NCBI RefSeq assembly: GCF_014203425.1
Contig: NZ_JACHJC010000001.1
Span: forward strand, 3,498,001-3,562,000
Reading direction: 5' to 3'
Source of the DNA: Micromonospora echinospora
Lineage (GTDB): Bacteria; Actinomycetota; Actinomycetes; Mycobacteriales; Micromonosporaceae
DNA: 64,000 nucleotides
Part shown: positions 50,382 to 58,500 of the stretch, piece after piece
Numbering within the stretch: position 1 is the first letter of the stretch
Layout: each line of letters starts with the position of its first letter
The notes under the pieces: model-generated
What the model was told of the DNA's origin: nothing
Seen by the model: only the letters and a program-made list of their open reading frames with translations
Databases searched by the model: none
Translations under genes and position numbers: made by a program

Positions 50382-51310
50382 GCGTCCGGCGCCGCCGGCA
50401 CGAGGGCATACGACTGGAACAGCAGGGCCAGCGCGCGGTGCTCGTCGGCGGGGTCGGTGACCGGGAGCAGGTCACCGTGCGAGCGGATGTGGGCCAGCAG
50501 ATCCGGCTCCGGCGCCAGCCCGTACGCCTGCAGGTAGTAGGCGACCGACTCGGGCCAGAGCCAGCGGCCGTCCGTGCGATAGGTCATCGGCACGACCCGG
50601 CCGCGTTCGGGCCGGACCACGTCCGGTCCCCGCGCGGTGGTGGCCAGCACCGGGGTGCCCGCGTCGAGGTACGCCGCCACCCGGGCCAGATCCGGGCCCG
50701 ACAGCCGCTCGCGGCCGGGTGCGAAGCGTGCCCCGTCGTCGTCCACCTCGTCGTGGACCCGGGCGATCCGCAGCGGCTCGGCGTCCCGGTCGGCCCAGAG
50801 CAGAGCGCCGCAACTGCGGGCCGCCGCCGCGTACGGCGGAAGCTTGTCACCGGAGCGGTACACCTCGACCAGCGGCGCGGTGAGCCCGGCCCCGGCCAGC
50901 GCCCGCATCACGTTCGCCGCCGTCACGGCCTGCGGCCCGTTCGCCTCCAGCACGTAGACCGGCGCGGGCGGGATCACCGAGGCCGCCCACTCCGGGGCGA
51001 TCCGCCAGGCGCGCCACAACGCCACGGCGTCGGGTTGCCGCCGTACCGCCGCGACGGCGACCCGGTCGGTGTCGTCCATCAGGCCCTCGCGGCCGGTGAG
51101 GTCCGCCAGCGGCGGCACCCGCCCACCGAAGACCCGGGGATTCGGTACGGCCGAGGCGAACGTGAACGCCAGATCGAGGGCACCGGGCGGCTCGGGCAGG
51201 GACACCGTGCCGGTGTCGGCGAGCCGCAGCCGCGCCTCGGCCAGCATCGCGTCGGGGACCTGCCCGCCGAGCCGCAGCAGCGCGACGTGCAGCTGGTCCT
51301 GCTCCGTCAT
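50378..51310 (-). CDS. Uncharacterised protein, paralogue of the 51433 gene
   Basis: A 310-residue protein of unknown family. It is related to the product of 51433-52356: both start with a helical LHxxLLRxxGxxPD segment and share a WRxWRI strand, APxxEVYRxGxxLPxY, AARSxxALxWAxR, and TDGxWxWPxxxA in the same order. No catalytic motif, signal peptide or membrane segment is evident. The position downstream of an RHS toxin, with SseB-like and Imm35-like genes, makes it a candidate accessory or immunity protein. It overlaps the glycosyltransferase gene by four bases. Confidence 0.65.
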   Translation of the reverse strand: MTEQDQLHVALLRLGGQVPDAMLAEARLRLADTGTVSLPEPPGALDLAFTFASAVPNPRVFGGRVPPLADLTGREGLMDDTDRVAVAAVRRQPDAVALWRAWRIAPEWAASVIPPAPVYVLEANGPQAVTAANVMRALAGAGLTAPLVEVYRSGDKLPPYAAAARSCGALLWADRDAEPLRIARVHDEVDDDGARFAPGRERLSGPDLARVAAYLDAGTPVLATTARGPDVVRPERGRVVPMTYRTDGRWLWPESVAYYLQAYGLAPEPDLLAHIRSHGDLLPVTDPADEHRALALLFQSYALVPAAPDA

Positions 51311-51335
51311 TCCCGGCCTCCTCGCGTCCTCGTCG

Positions 51336-51371
51336 GCGGCGCTCGGCGCATTCGACCACGCCGGGCGCCGC
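51336..51371 (-). terminator. Intercistronic hairpin between the two paralogous genes
   Basis: Two 13-base arms (51336-51348 and 51359-51371) pair around a 10-base loop. On the + strand one of the 13 pairs is G-T and the rest are Watson-Crick; in the minus-strand transcript that pair becomes an A-C mismatch. The 122-base gap around it is the largest within the downstream cluster. Confidence 0.4.
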
Positions 51372-51432
51372 GAGCGCCGGTCCCGCCGGACGGTCGTGCC
51401 CTAAGGACACCCCGACCGAAGCCGTTCGTGCA

Positions 51433-52356
51433 TCAGCGCGGCCGGCCGGCCCGTACCAGCGCGGCGAGCGCCCGGTGCACGGCGACCGCGTCGGCCGGCG
51501 GCCCCGGCTCGGCCCGGCGCAGCCGCAGGTGCCGGCGCAGGCCCTCGTCGGCCAGCGCGCCCTCGTCGAGCACCCGGTCGGCCAGGTCGGCCGGCCAGAT
51601 CCAGTCGCCGTCGGTGCGCAGGCGCGCGGTCAGCGCGGGCGCGGACCGCAGGTAGGTGACGAACGGCGCGATCTCGTCGTCGTCCAGCGGGAGCCGCCCG
51701 TCCCCGTCGGCGGCCACGCGGACCTCGCCGGGTGGACGCGGGGCCCAGATCAGCGCCGACCGGGACCGGGCCGCCCACTGGTACGCGGGTAGCGGCAGGC
51801 CGGGCCGGTAGACCTCGACCGGCGCGGCGTGACCGGCGGCGGCGAGCGCCCGCTGCCCCCGGTCGGCGACGTCGGGCAGCTCGTCGTCGGGCAGCGTCGC
51901 CTCGACCAGGTAGACCCGCACGGCGCTCGCCGTGTCGTCCGGCCCGGCGGTGATCCGCCAGCACCGCCACACCCCGGCGGTGTGCGCCGGGTCCAGCACG
52001 TCGAGCAGGGCCCGGTCGAGGTCGTCCACGGCGCCGCCCGCGGTCTCGTCCACTACGAGCGGCGCGGCGGTCGCGTACAGCGGCAGGTCGGCCGGCGGGA
52101 ACGGGACGAACGGGGTGCGTGGCTCGGTGTCCACGTCGTCGTCGGCCGCCGGGTCGGGCGGCAGTGGCGTTTCCGGGGGCAGCAGCGCGGCCAGCGCCGC
52201 GATCTCCGCCGCGGACTGCGGGAACGCGCCGAGCAGCCGGGCCGCGCAGGCGCCCCGGTCGCCGTCGGCGAGCAGCGCGCGCAGACGGAAGAGGTCGTCG
52301 TCCGGGATGCGGCCCGCGGCGCGCAGCAGGAGCAGGTGCAGCGTCCCGGCGCTCAC
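51433..52356 (-). CDS. Uncharacterised protein, paralogue of the 50378 gene
   Basis: A 307-residue protein of unknown family, paralogous to the next gene downstream (shared motifs WRxWRI, EVYRPGLPLPAY, AARSRSALIWAPR, TDGDWIWPADLA). The GTG start at 52356 overlaps the stop of the SseB-like gene by four bases (GTGA); a longer frame reaching 52809 is rejected because it runs antisense-like through that gene. The N-terminal 45 residues are helical and could dimerise. It probably belongs to the RHS toxin's accessory cluster. Confidence 0.65.
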   Translation of the reverse strand: MSAGTLHLLLLRAAGRIPDDDLFRLRALLADGDRGACAARLLGAFPQSAAEIAALAALLPPETPLPPDPAADDDVDTEPRTPFVPFPPADLPLYATAAPLVVDETAGGAVDDLDRALLDVLDPAHTAGVWRCWRITAGPDDTASAVRVYLVEATLPDDELPDVADRGQRALAAAGHAAPVEVYRPGLPLPAYQWAARSRSALIWAPRPPGEVRVAADGDGRLPLDDDEIAPFVTYLRSAPALTARLRTDGDWIWPADLADRVLDEGALADEGLRRHLRLRRAEPGPPADAVAVHRALAALVRAGRPR

Positions 52357-52847
52357 GGCGCCGTCTCGCGCAGGAAGGCGGCGGACAGGCGGGCCGGCGC
52401 CGGGCCGCCCGGGTTGACGATCGTGTCGTACGCGCCGGCCACGGTGGCCAGTTCCGCCAGGTCGAGCAGCCGCCATCCGGGGGCTGGCACCCGCTCCCGG
52501 TGCGCCGTGCTCGTGGTGACCACCACGCAGTTCCCGTCCTCGGGGTCGGGCAGGACGAGTGGCCGCCCGTCGCCGTTCGTCGCCAGGTGGAACGTGGAGT
52601 CCCGCAGGACCGCGAGCAGGTCCGCCGGCTCGGCCTCGCCGGCCGCGGTCAGCCGCAGCAGCGCGTCGGCCGGGTCGGTGGGGGAGTCCGGGAAGCGTGG
52701 ACGGTACTCCGGGTTGCTCCGGAACGGGCCGACCTCGCCGTGCGGGCCGACCGGCCACATCCCGACGACCGCCTCGAACGGCGGTTCGTCGTCCTCGCCG
52801 TCGGTCCACTCCGGGTCGAGCAGCAGGAGGAACTCGTCGTCGCTCAT
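52353..52847 (-). CDS. SseB-like domain protein (2)
   Basis: A 164-residue protein. The C-terminal region DGRPLVLPDPEDGNCVVV and the PGWRLLDLAELAT and NPGGPAPARLSAAFL segments follow the SseB N-terminal-domain pattern, and the adjacent upstream gene has the same core, so the two are paralogues. The N-terminal 50 residues are acidic and proline-rich. SseB-like proteins are common near secretion systems and polymorphic toxins as immunity or chaperone candidates. Overlaps both neighbours by four bases. Confidence 0.65.
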   Translation of the reverse strand: MSDDEFLLLLDPEWTDGEDDEPPFEAVVGMWPVGPHGEVGPFRSNPEYRPRFPDSPTDPADALLRLTAAGEAEPADLLAVLRDSTFHLATNGDGRPLVLPDPEDGNCVVVTTSTAHRERVPAPGWRLLDLAELATVAGAYDTIVNPGGPAPARLSAAFLRETAP

Positions 52848-53209
52848 CCGGTGGCCTCCTCGTCGGCGGGTCGCAGGGCGTGCCAGACGATCGCGGCGGC
52901 CAGCCGTACCGGCTCGGGACCGTCCGGGTCGACGAGCAGGTCGATGCCGTCGGGCAGCAGTTCGGCGAGCTCGGCCAGCTCGACCGGGCGCCACCCGGGG
53001 GCGAACGTGGCCGCCGAGGTGGCCACCACCACGCAGGGCATGTCGTCGAAGGAGCGCACGACCAGCGGCCGGCCGTCGCCGTTCATCGCGAGGTCGAGCC
53101 GGGCGTCGCGCAGCGCCGAACCGATCCGCTCCACCGGTTCGTCGCCGCGCATCATCCGGCGCAGCAGATCGGCCAGCGGCGGTCCGGGCGGGAAGGGGCG
53201 GTCCGTCAT
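52844..53209 (-). CDS. SseB-like domain protein (1)
   Basis: A 121-residue protein, essentially one SseB-like domain: DGRPLVVRSFDDMPCVVVATS, then PGWRPVELAELAELLPDG and a terminal VDPDGPEPVRLAAAI. It lacks the acidic N-terminal extension of its paralogue encoded next. The ATG is preceded by GGAGGG. A hairpin at 53232-53261 separates it from the Imm35-like gene, so it might be expressed at a level different from that gene. Confidence 0.65.
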   Translation of the reverse strand: MTDRPFPPGPPLADLLRRMMRGDEPVERIGSALRDARLDLAMNGDGRPLVVRSFDDMPCVVVATSAATFAPGWRPVELAELAELLPDGIDLLVDPDGPEPVRLAAAIVWHALRPADEEATG

Positions 53210-53231
53210 GGTCCCTCCAGGTGGCGGTGGC

Positions 53232-53261
53232 CCGCCGCGACCGTGGCGCCGGTCGCGGCGG
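53232..53261 (-). terminator. Intercistronic hairpin between Imm35-like and SseB-like genes
   Basis: A perfect 11-base-pair stem (53232-53242 with 53251-53261) with an eight-base loop sits between the stop of the Imm35-like gene and the start of the SseB-like gene. No T-run follows on the transcribed strand. It would favour RNA processing, attenuation or differential expression of the immunity candidate. Confidence 0.5.
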
Positions 53262-53272
53262 ACCGTCCGGGC

Positions 53273-53596
53273 TCAGGCGAACGGGTCCGGTGCGGCCGGA
53301 ACCGGCACCGCTGGCAGTCCCTCGCGTGCGGCGTACTCGTTGAGCCAGCGCTCCAGCGGCGGGCCGGACGGGGCCACCCAGGGCTCGGCGCCGTTCTTCG
53401 GCACGACGAGCGGGCCCACCGCGAGCGTGTCCATGATGCTGCCGGTCTCGGTGGCCCGGACCGTGTTGAACGGGTAGACCCAGCACCAGGCGTACTCGGC
53501 CGGGGCGTCCGGGGCGAGCAGCGTCAGCGGCTGCGCCGGGTTCTCCAGCCGGCGCAGCGCGTCCTGCGCCCGGGTGCGGGCGTCGTCGGCGTCCAT
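53273..53596 (-). CDS. YrhB/Imm35-like immunity candidate
   Basis: A 107-residue protein, the first gene after the RHS toxin. It has the form of YrhB/Imm35 immunity proteins: an N-terminal helix (ARTRAQDALRRL), a strand ending WCWVYPFNT, a LAVGPLVVPKNG segment, and a C-terminal PLERWLNEYAAREG helix. AAGGAC lies just before the ATG. It is flanked by two strong hairpins. The direct downstream position makes it the prime candidate for the antitoxin of the papain-like toxin domain; that pairing is inferred from position. Confidence 0.7.
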   Translation of the reverse strand: MDADDARTRAQDALRRLENPAQPLTLLAPDAPAEYAWCWVYPFNTVRATETGSIMDTLAVGPLVVPKNGAEPWVAPSGPPLERWLNEYAAREGLPAVPVPAAPDPFA

Positions 53597-53633
53597 CAGG
53601 TTGTCCTTGTCTGTCGATGGTGGTCGGGCGGGT

Positions 53634-53667
53634 GCCCGCCCCGGCCGCCGTGACGGCCGGGGCGGGC
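53634..53667 (-). terminator. Strong hairpin between the RHS stop codon and the Imm35-like gene
   Basis: A perfect 14-base-pair, nearly all-GC stem (53634-53647 with 53654-53667) with a six-base loop lies seven bases after the RHS stop codon and 37 bases before the immunity candidate's ATG. There is no T-run on the transcribed strand. It could terminate or attenuate the toxin mRNA while a separate start serves the immunity gene. Confidence 0.6.
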
Positions 53668-53673
53668 GGCTGG

Positions 53674-55590
53674 TCAGCGCCGGGGCGCGGGCGCGGTCCG
53701 CGACTCCGGCAGGAGACCGCCGGACGAGGTGGACGCGGTGGCGCCGTTCACCGGCTCGGCGACCACCCGGGCGGCGGCGTCGCGCTCCGGCCGGATCTGC
53801 GAGTCGTCGCCCTCGGCGGAGACGGCCCGCCCCGCCGGGTCGTACGCGAAGCGCGTCACCGCCTCGCCGGTGCGCCGCTCCACGAGCCGACCGAGCAGGT
53901 CGTACGTGTAGCGCGTGACCTCGCCGGCCGCGTCGGTGCGCTCGACGAGCTGCCCGGCGGCGTCGTGGACGTACCGCTGGGTGCGGCCGTCGAAGTCGGT
54001 CTCGGACACCATCCGGCCGTTCGGGTCGTACACGTAGCTCCACGTCGCACCCGCCGGGTTGGTGACCCGGACCAGCCGCAGCTCGGTGTCGTACGCGTAC
54101 TCGGTGCGGTTGCCCTCGTCGTCGATCTCGGCCGTGACCAGGTCGAACGCCCCGTACTCGCGGATCGTCCGGCGGCCGGTGGCGTCGACCCACTCGACCA
54201 GGTTGCCCTCGCCGTCGTAGAGGAACTCCTCGACGGAGCCGTCCGGGTTCTCCCGCCAGGCCAGGTCACCCTCCAGCGTCCAGCCGAACTCGGTGAGACC
54301 GGTGTCGTCCTTCATGCTGGACAGGCGGCCGAGCGCGTCGTAGACGTACTCCGTCTCGCCCTGCCCGTTGCTCACCGAGGTGATCTGCCCGGCCGGGTCG
54401 CGCACGACGGCGGTCGGGCCGACGTGGGTGGTCGTGCCCCGGCCGTCGGCGGCCGGCTGCTCGTACCGGACCACCTCACCGGAGGCGTCCACCTCGGCGA
54501 TCATCAGCCCGTCGGGGCCGAACTGGCGGTTGCGGGTGCTGCCGTCGAAGTCGGTCCAGGACACCGCGCGACCGAGTTCGTCGTACGTGGTGACGGACCG
54601 GCTGCCATCCGGCCGGGTGACCGAGACCAGCCGCCCGAGGGCGTCGTACTCGCTGGACGTGGTGCGGCCCAGCGGGTCGGTCGTGGACCGCAGGCGGTAC
54701 GCCTCGTCCCAGACGTTGCGCGTGGTGGCGCCGAGCGCGTCGGTCTCGGCGACCACCTGGAAGCGGTCGTTGAGCTCGTAGACGCGCACCGCGCCGAGCG
54801 AGTCGGTCACCACGGTGCGGCCCGGCTGGTAGTCGAACCGGTAACGCAGGTAGCCGCCCTTGCCGTCGGTGGCGACGCACCGGCCGGCCTCGTCGTAGGT
54901 GTACGTGTACCACTCGCCGTTGCGGTCCTCCCAGCGCACCAGCCGCCCGTCGGCGTACGTGAAGCGCTCGGGGTCGCCCGAGGAGTTCGTCACCTCGATC
55001 AGGTTGAGGTCGCCGTCGTAGCCGAACTGCGACGCCGCCATCAGGTCACCGGCCGCGTTCGGCAGCGAGACCATCGTGATCAGCCCGGCGGACGAGGTGA
55101 ACGCGATCACGGCCCCGGTGGACGACACCAACTGCGTCGGCGTACCCCGGCGGTCGCGGCCGATCGTCCAGCGGACCCCGGCCTCGGTGACGTCGGTCAG
55201 CAGCGACTCGGTGCGCGACGCCGCGGCGAACAGCAGGCTGCGGCCGGATGTCGGATCGGTCAGCAGCCAGCCGCCACCCACCAGCCGGCGCAGCGGCAGC
55301 GTCCGGCCGGTCTCCGGCTGCGCCACCTCGCCCTCGGCGGGCAGCGGGTACGTGAGCAGCGAGCCGTCGGCGGCCAGGTAGCGGACCTGCTCGCCGTCGA
55401 CGATGATCCGCTGGTCGAGCGTCGAGGCCCAGGCCCGGCCGAACGACCGGCCCCACCGGTAGTCGGAGCGGTAGGTCCGCTCCAGCGTGAGCCCCGGCAT
55501 GACCGCGTCGGTGTGGGTGAGGATCATCCGGCCGGTGGTGACGTCGATCGGGTCACCCACCGTCGGCGTCTGCGCGGTGGTCTTCGCCAC
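53674..55590 (-). other. Second, truncated DUF6531/RHS copy within the giant protein
   Basis: This part repeats the first RHS unit from its DUF6531 start (PGLTLERTYRSDYRWGRSFG) through many YDxxGR-type repeats, aligning with the first copy at 60290-58590 with an offset of about 4.7 kb. It then stops at the point equivalent to about 58600, in a short degenerate tail ending SRTAPAPRR. It has no RHS core, no DPLGL and no toxin tip, so it cannot form a closed shell alone. Confidence 0.75.
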
Positions 55591-58500
55591 CGCCTCGGGC
55601 GCCACACCTGCGAACGTCTCGGTGGTCGGCGAGAAGTCCGCCATGTCCACGTCGCTGTCGGCGTCGCGGACCGACGCCATGTCGACGTCGCTGTCGGCGT
55701 CGCGGACGGAGGCCATGTCCGTGTCGGAGTCGCTGTCGCGGACCGAGGCCATGTCGACGTCGCTGTCGGCGTCGCGGACGGAGGCCATGTCCGTGTCGGA
55801 GTCGCTGTCGCGGACCGAGGCCATGTCCACGTCGCTGCCGGGAGCCGGGTCGCTGGTCCGGATGACGACGACCGAGCCGTCCGGGGAGATCGCCGGGAGC
55901 GTGGCGAGCCCGGGGACCTGGGCGTCCTCGAAGGTGACCCGGCCCTGACCGTCCTTCGACACGTTGATGACGTGTCCGACGGTCCCCGGGCCACCGGACC
56001 GCAGGCCGACGATCGCTGTCGTGCCGTCCGGCATGGCGGCGAGGGCCTCCATCAGGCCGCGGATGCTGCCGACCTCGTCCACACTCCGGCCCGGGTACCG
56101 CTTCATGACCTCGCCGATCTCCATCGGCTGGGTCTGCGCCGGCACCTGGGTGACCGCACCGGTCTGCCGGTACGCGTCGACGGCCAGGGTGAGCGGCACA
56201 CAGTCGACGTTGGCGGTGACGCTGCCGGCGTCCCGGTGGTCGTTGATCCAGCGCAGGTGCTCGCGGTCGGCGGCGTTCAGCGTGGCCAGGTCGGCGCCGG
56301 TGTTGGCGGTGTCGCCGTGCAGGTTCGCGGCCAGCACCCGCAGCGTCGAGCCGTCGTTCAACGTGTACTCGTACGACAGTTGGTCCCGGAACGAGTCGAG
56401 AATCCGGACCTGCGCGCGCGGGTCGCCCTGCGCCGCCGTCAACTGGTCGGCGAGCGGGGTACGGAACTGGTCAGTGACCGGCGCGGTGGCACCCCGGACG
56501 TCGGTGGTGCCGGTCTGCGGGCCCTGGAAGCCGTACTGGTAGCGCCTACGGCTGCTGCCGCCGCGGCGCTCCGGGCTTCGCGACCGGTGGTCGCGCTGCC
56601 GGCTCGGCCCGGCCTGGGCATTCGAGGAACTCGCCGGTGGAGGCGCGTCGGTGATCTCGACCATGTTGTAGTACGAGCCCGTCCGGGTGACCCCGTCGGG
56701 CCGTTGCGGCGGCATGATGCTGGCCACCGGAGGCCGGCTCTCGCGCGGCACGAACTCGTCGCTGGCGTATCCCTGCGCCGCCGGGGGGAACCACGACGAG
56801 ATGTTCCGCCACATGGCGGCGATGTCCGCGTCGTTCGTCGCGTTGGCGAGGTGGTCCAGCGCGATCGGCAGCGTGCTGACCTCGGACTCGTAGCCCCGGG
56901 CGTTCTCCGCGAAGAGCACGATCCGGGCGAAGTCCTGTCCGGCCACGGAGCCGATCTGGTCGTGATTGATCTCGCCGCGCAGGAAGCTTGCGATCTGACG
57001 TGCGGTTTCCCGGCCACCGCCGGCCTCGTTGGCGATCTGGTCACCGAGACCCTGGTGCGTCCTCGTCACGCCCCGGCGCCTGGTCGTGGTGGTGTTGTAG
57101 TAGTTGAGCCCACCGACGAGCGGTTCGTTGAGGTGGCCGATCGCGTTCGACCGGAAGCCGGTACGGGGCTGCGTCCCGATGTACGGCTGAACCGCCTCGC
57201 GGATCTCGTGGTAGGTCTGATGCGCGGTGGAGGTGCCGTCGTCCAGCGCGGTCCTCGGCGCGGGCGCGACGTCGTCGAACCACTGGCGGGCGTGATACCC
57301 CACTACGCCGGCCGCGGTGGAGACCGGCGGCGGCGACGGGGTGTCGCGCATGACGGTCTCGTACCCCAGGAACTGGCCGTACTCGTCCTCGACTCTGACC
57401 TGCAACTGGAACGGCATGCCGTAGAGCGCGCTCGGCGGCGGCGGCGCCGCGTTCGTGGGCAGGCTGCTGGGCGTCTGGTCGGTGGGTGCGGCGAGCGCCG
57501 GCTCCACGGTGGCCAGCGGGTGCGGTGTCGCCGGGGCGGGCGTGCAACTGGTCAGGCCCAGCGGGTCGGCGACGGTGAGCGGGTCGCTGACGTACGCGGT
57601 CGGGTTCGGGCCGCCGGTCAGGCCGAGCGGGTCGGGGCTGACGTACCGGCCGGTCGCCGGGTCGTAGTAGCGGAACCGGTTGTAGTGCAGGCCGGTCTCG
57701 GCGTCGACGTACTGGCCGGGAAAGGCCAGCGGCGTCGCGGTGCGGTCGGCACCGCGTCCCCACAGGTCGCCCCGCGACCACCAGCGCAGCCCGCCGCCCG
57801 GCTCGACCAGGTGGGTCGGGGTGCCGATGGTGTCGGTGATCACCGCGCGGAGCGTGCCGTCGTCGGTCTGCGCGACCGGCACCGGCGCGTCCGGGCGGTA
57901 GTCCCACGTGGTCGTGGTGGTCGCGCCGGTGACGTCGCGGTGCGTCTGCTCCAGCATCAGGTCGCCGGACCAGGCGAAGGACACCTCCTCCAGCACCCGG
58001 TCGCCGTCGCCGAGGCGCTGCTTGGCGATGCGCCGTCCGAAGCCGTCGTAGCGGTAGCGCCAGCGGTCGCCGCCGGGCGTCACGGCCAGGACCAGCCGGT
58101 CCTCGGCGTCCCACTCGAAGCGCCACGCGCCCGCGGCGTCGACCCGGCCGGTGAGGCGGCCCTTCGCGTCGTAGGAGAACGTCGCGTCGTCGGAGCGCAC
58201 GAGCATCGTGCCGGTGAACTCCCAGCGCCCGCCGCCGGCGCCGACCAGGTTGCCGGCCTCGTCGTAGTCGTACCGCTGCGGGACGTCCCCGTCGACGGCC
58301 CGGATGCGGCCGGTGTCGTCGGCGGTGAAGGACTGGTCACCGGCGAGCGAGTCGGCGATCGCGGCGACCCGGTCGGCGGCGTCGTAGGTGTAGCGGCGCT
58401 CGGCGGTGTCGGCGATGTGCTGCCGGGTGAGCCGGCCCGCCGCGTCGAAGGTCTGCCGCAGCGCGACCAGGCCGCCGATGGTCCGGCCGATCTCGCGGCC

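Noticed and set aside
52357..52809. N-terminal extension of the 51433 gene up to 52809
   Set aside because: It would overlap almost all of the SseB-like gene in another frame; the GTGA junction at 52353-52356 is the normal coupling in this cluster.
55640..55840. Possible CRISPR array from evenly spaced repeats
   Set aside because: Units are contiguous 36-base tandem repeats with no spacers and lie in a coding frame with a clear protein repeat.
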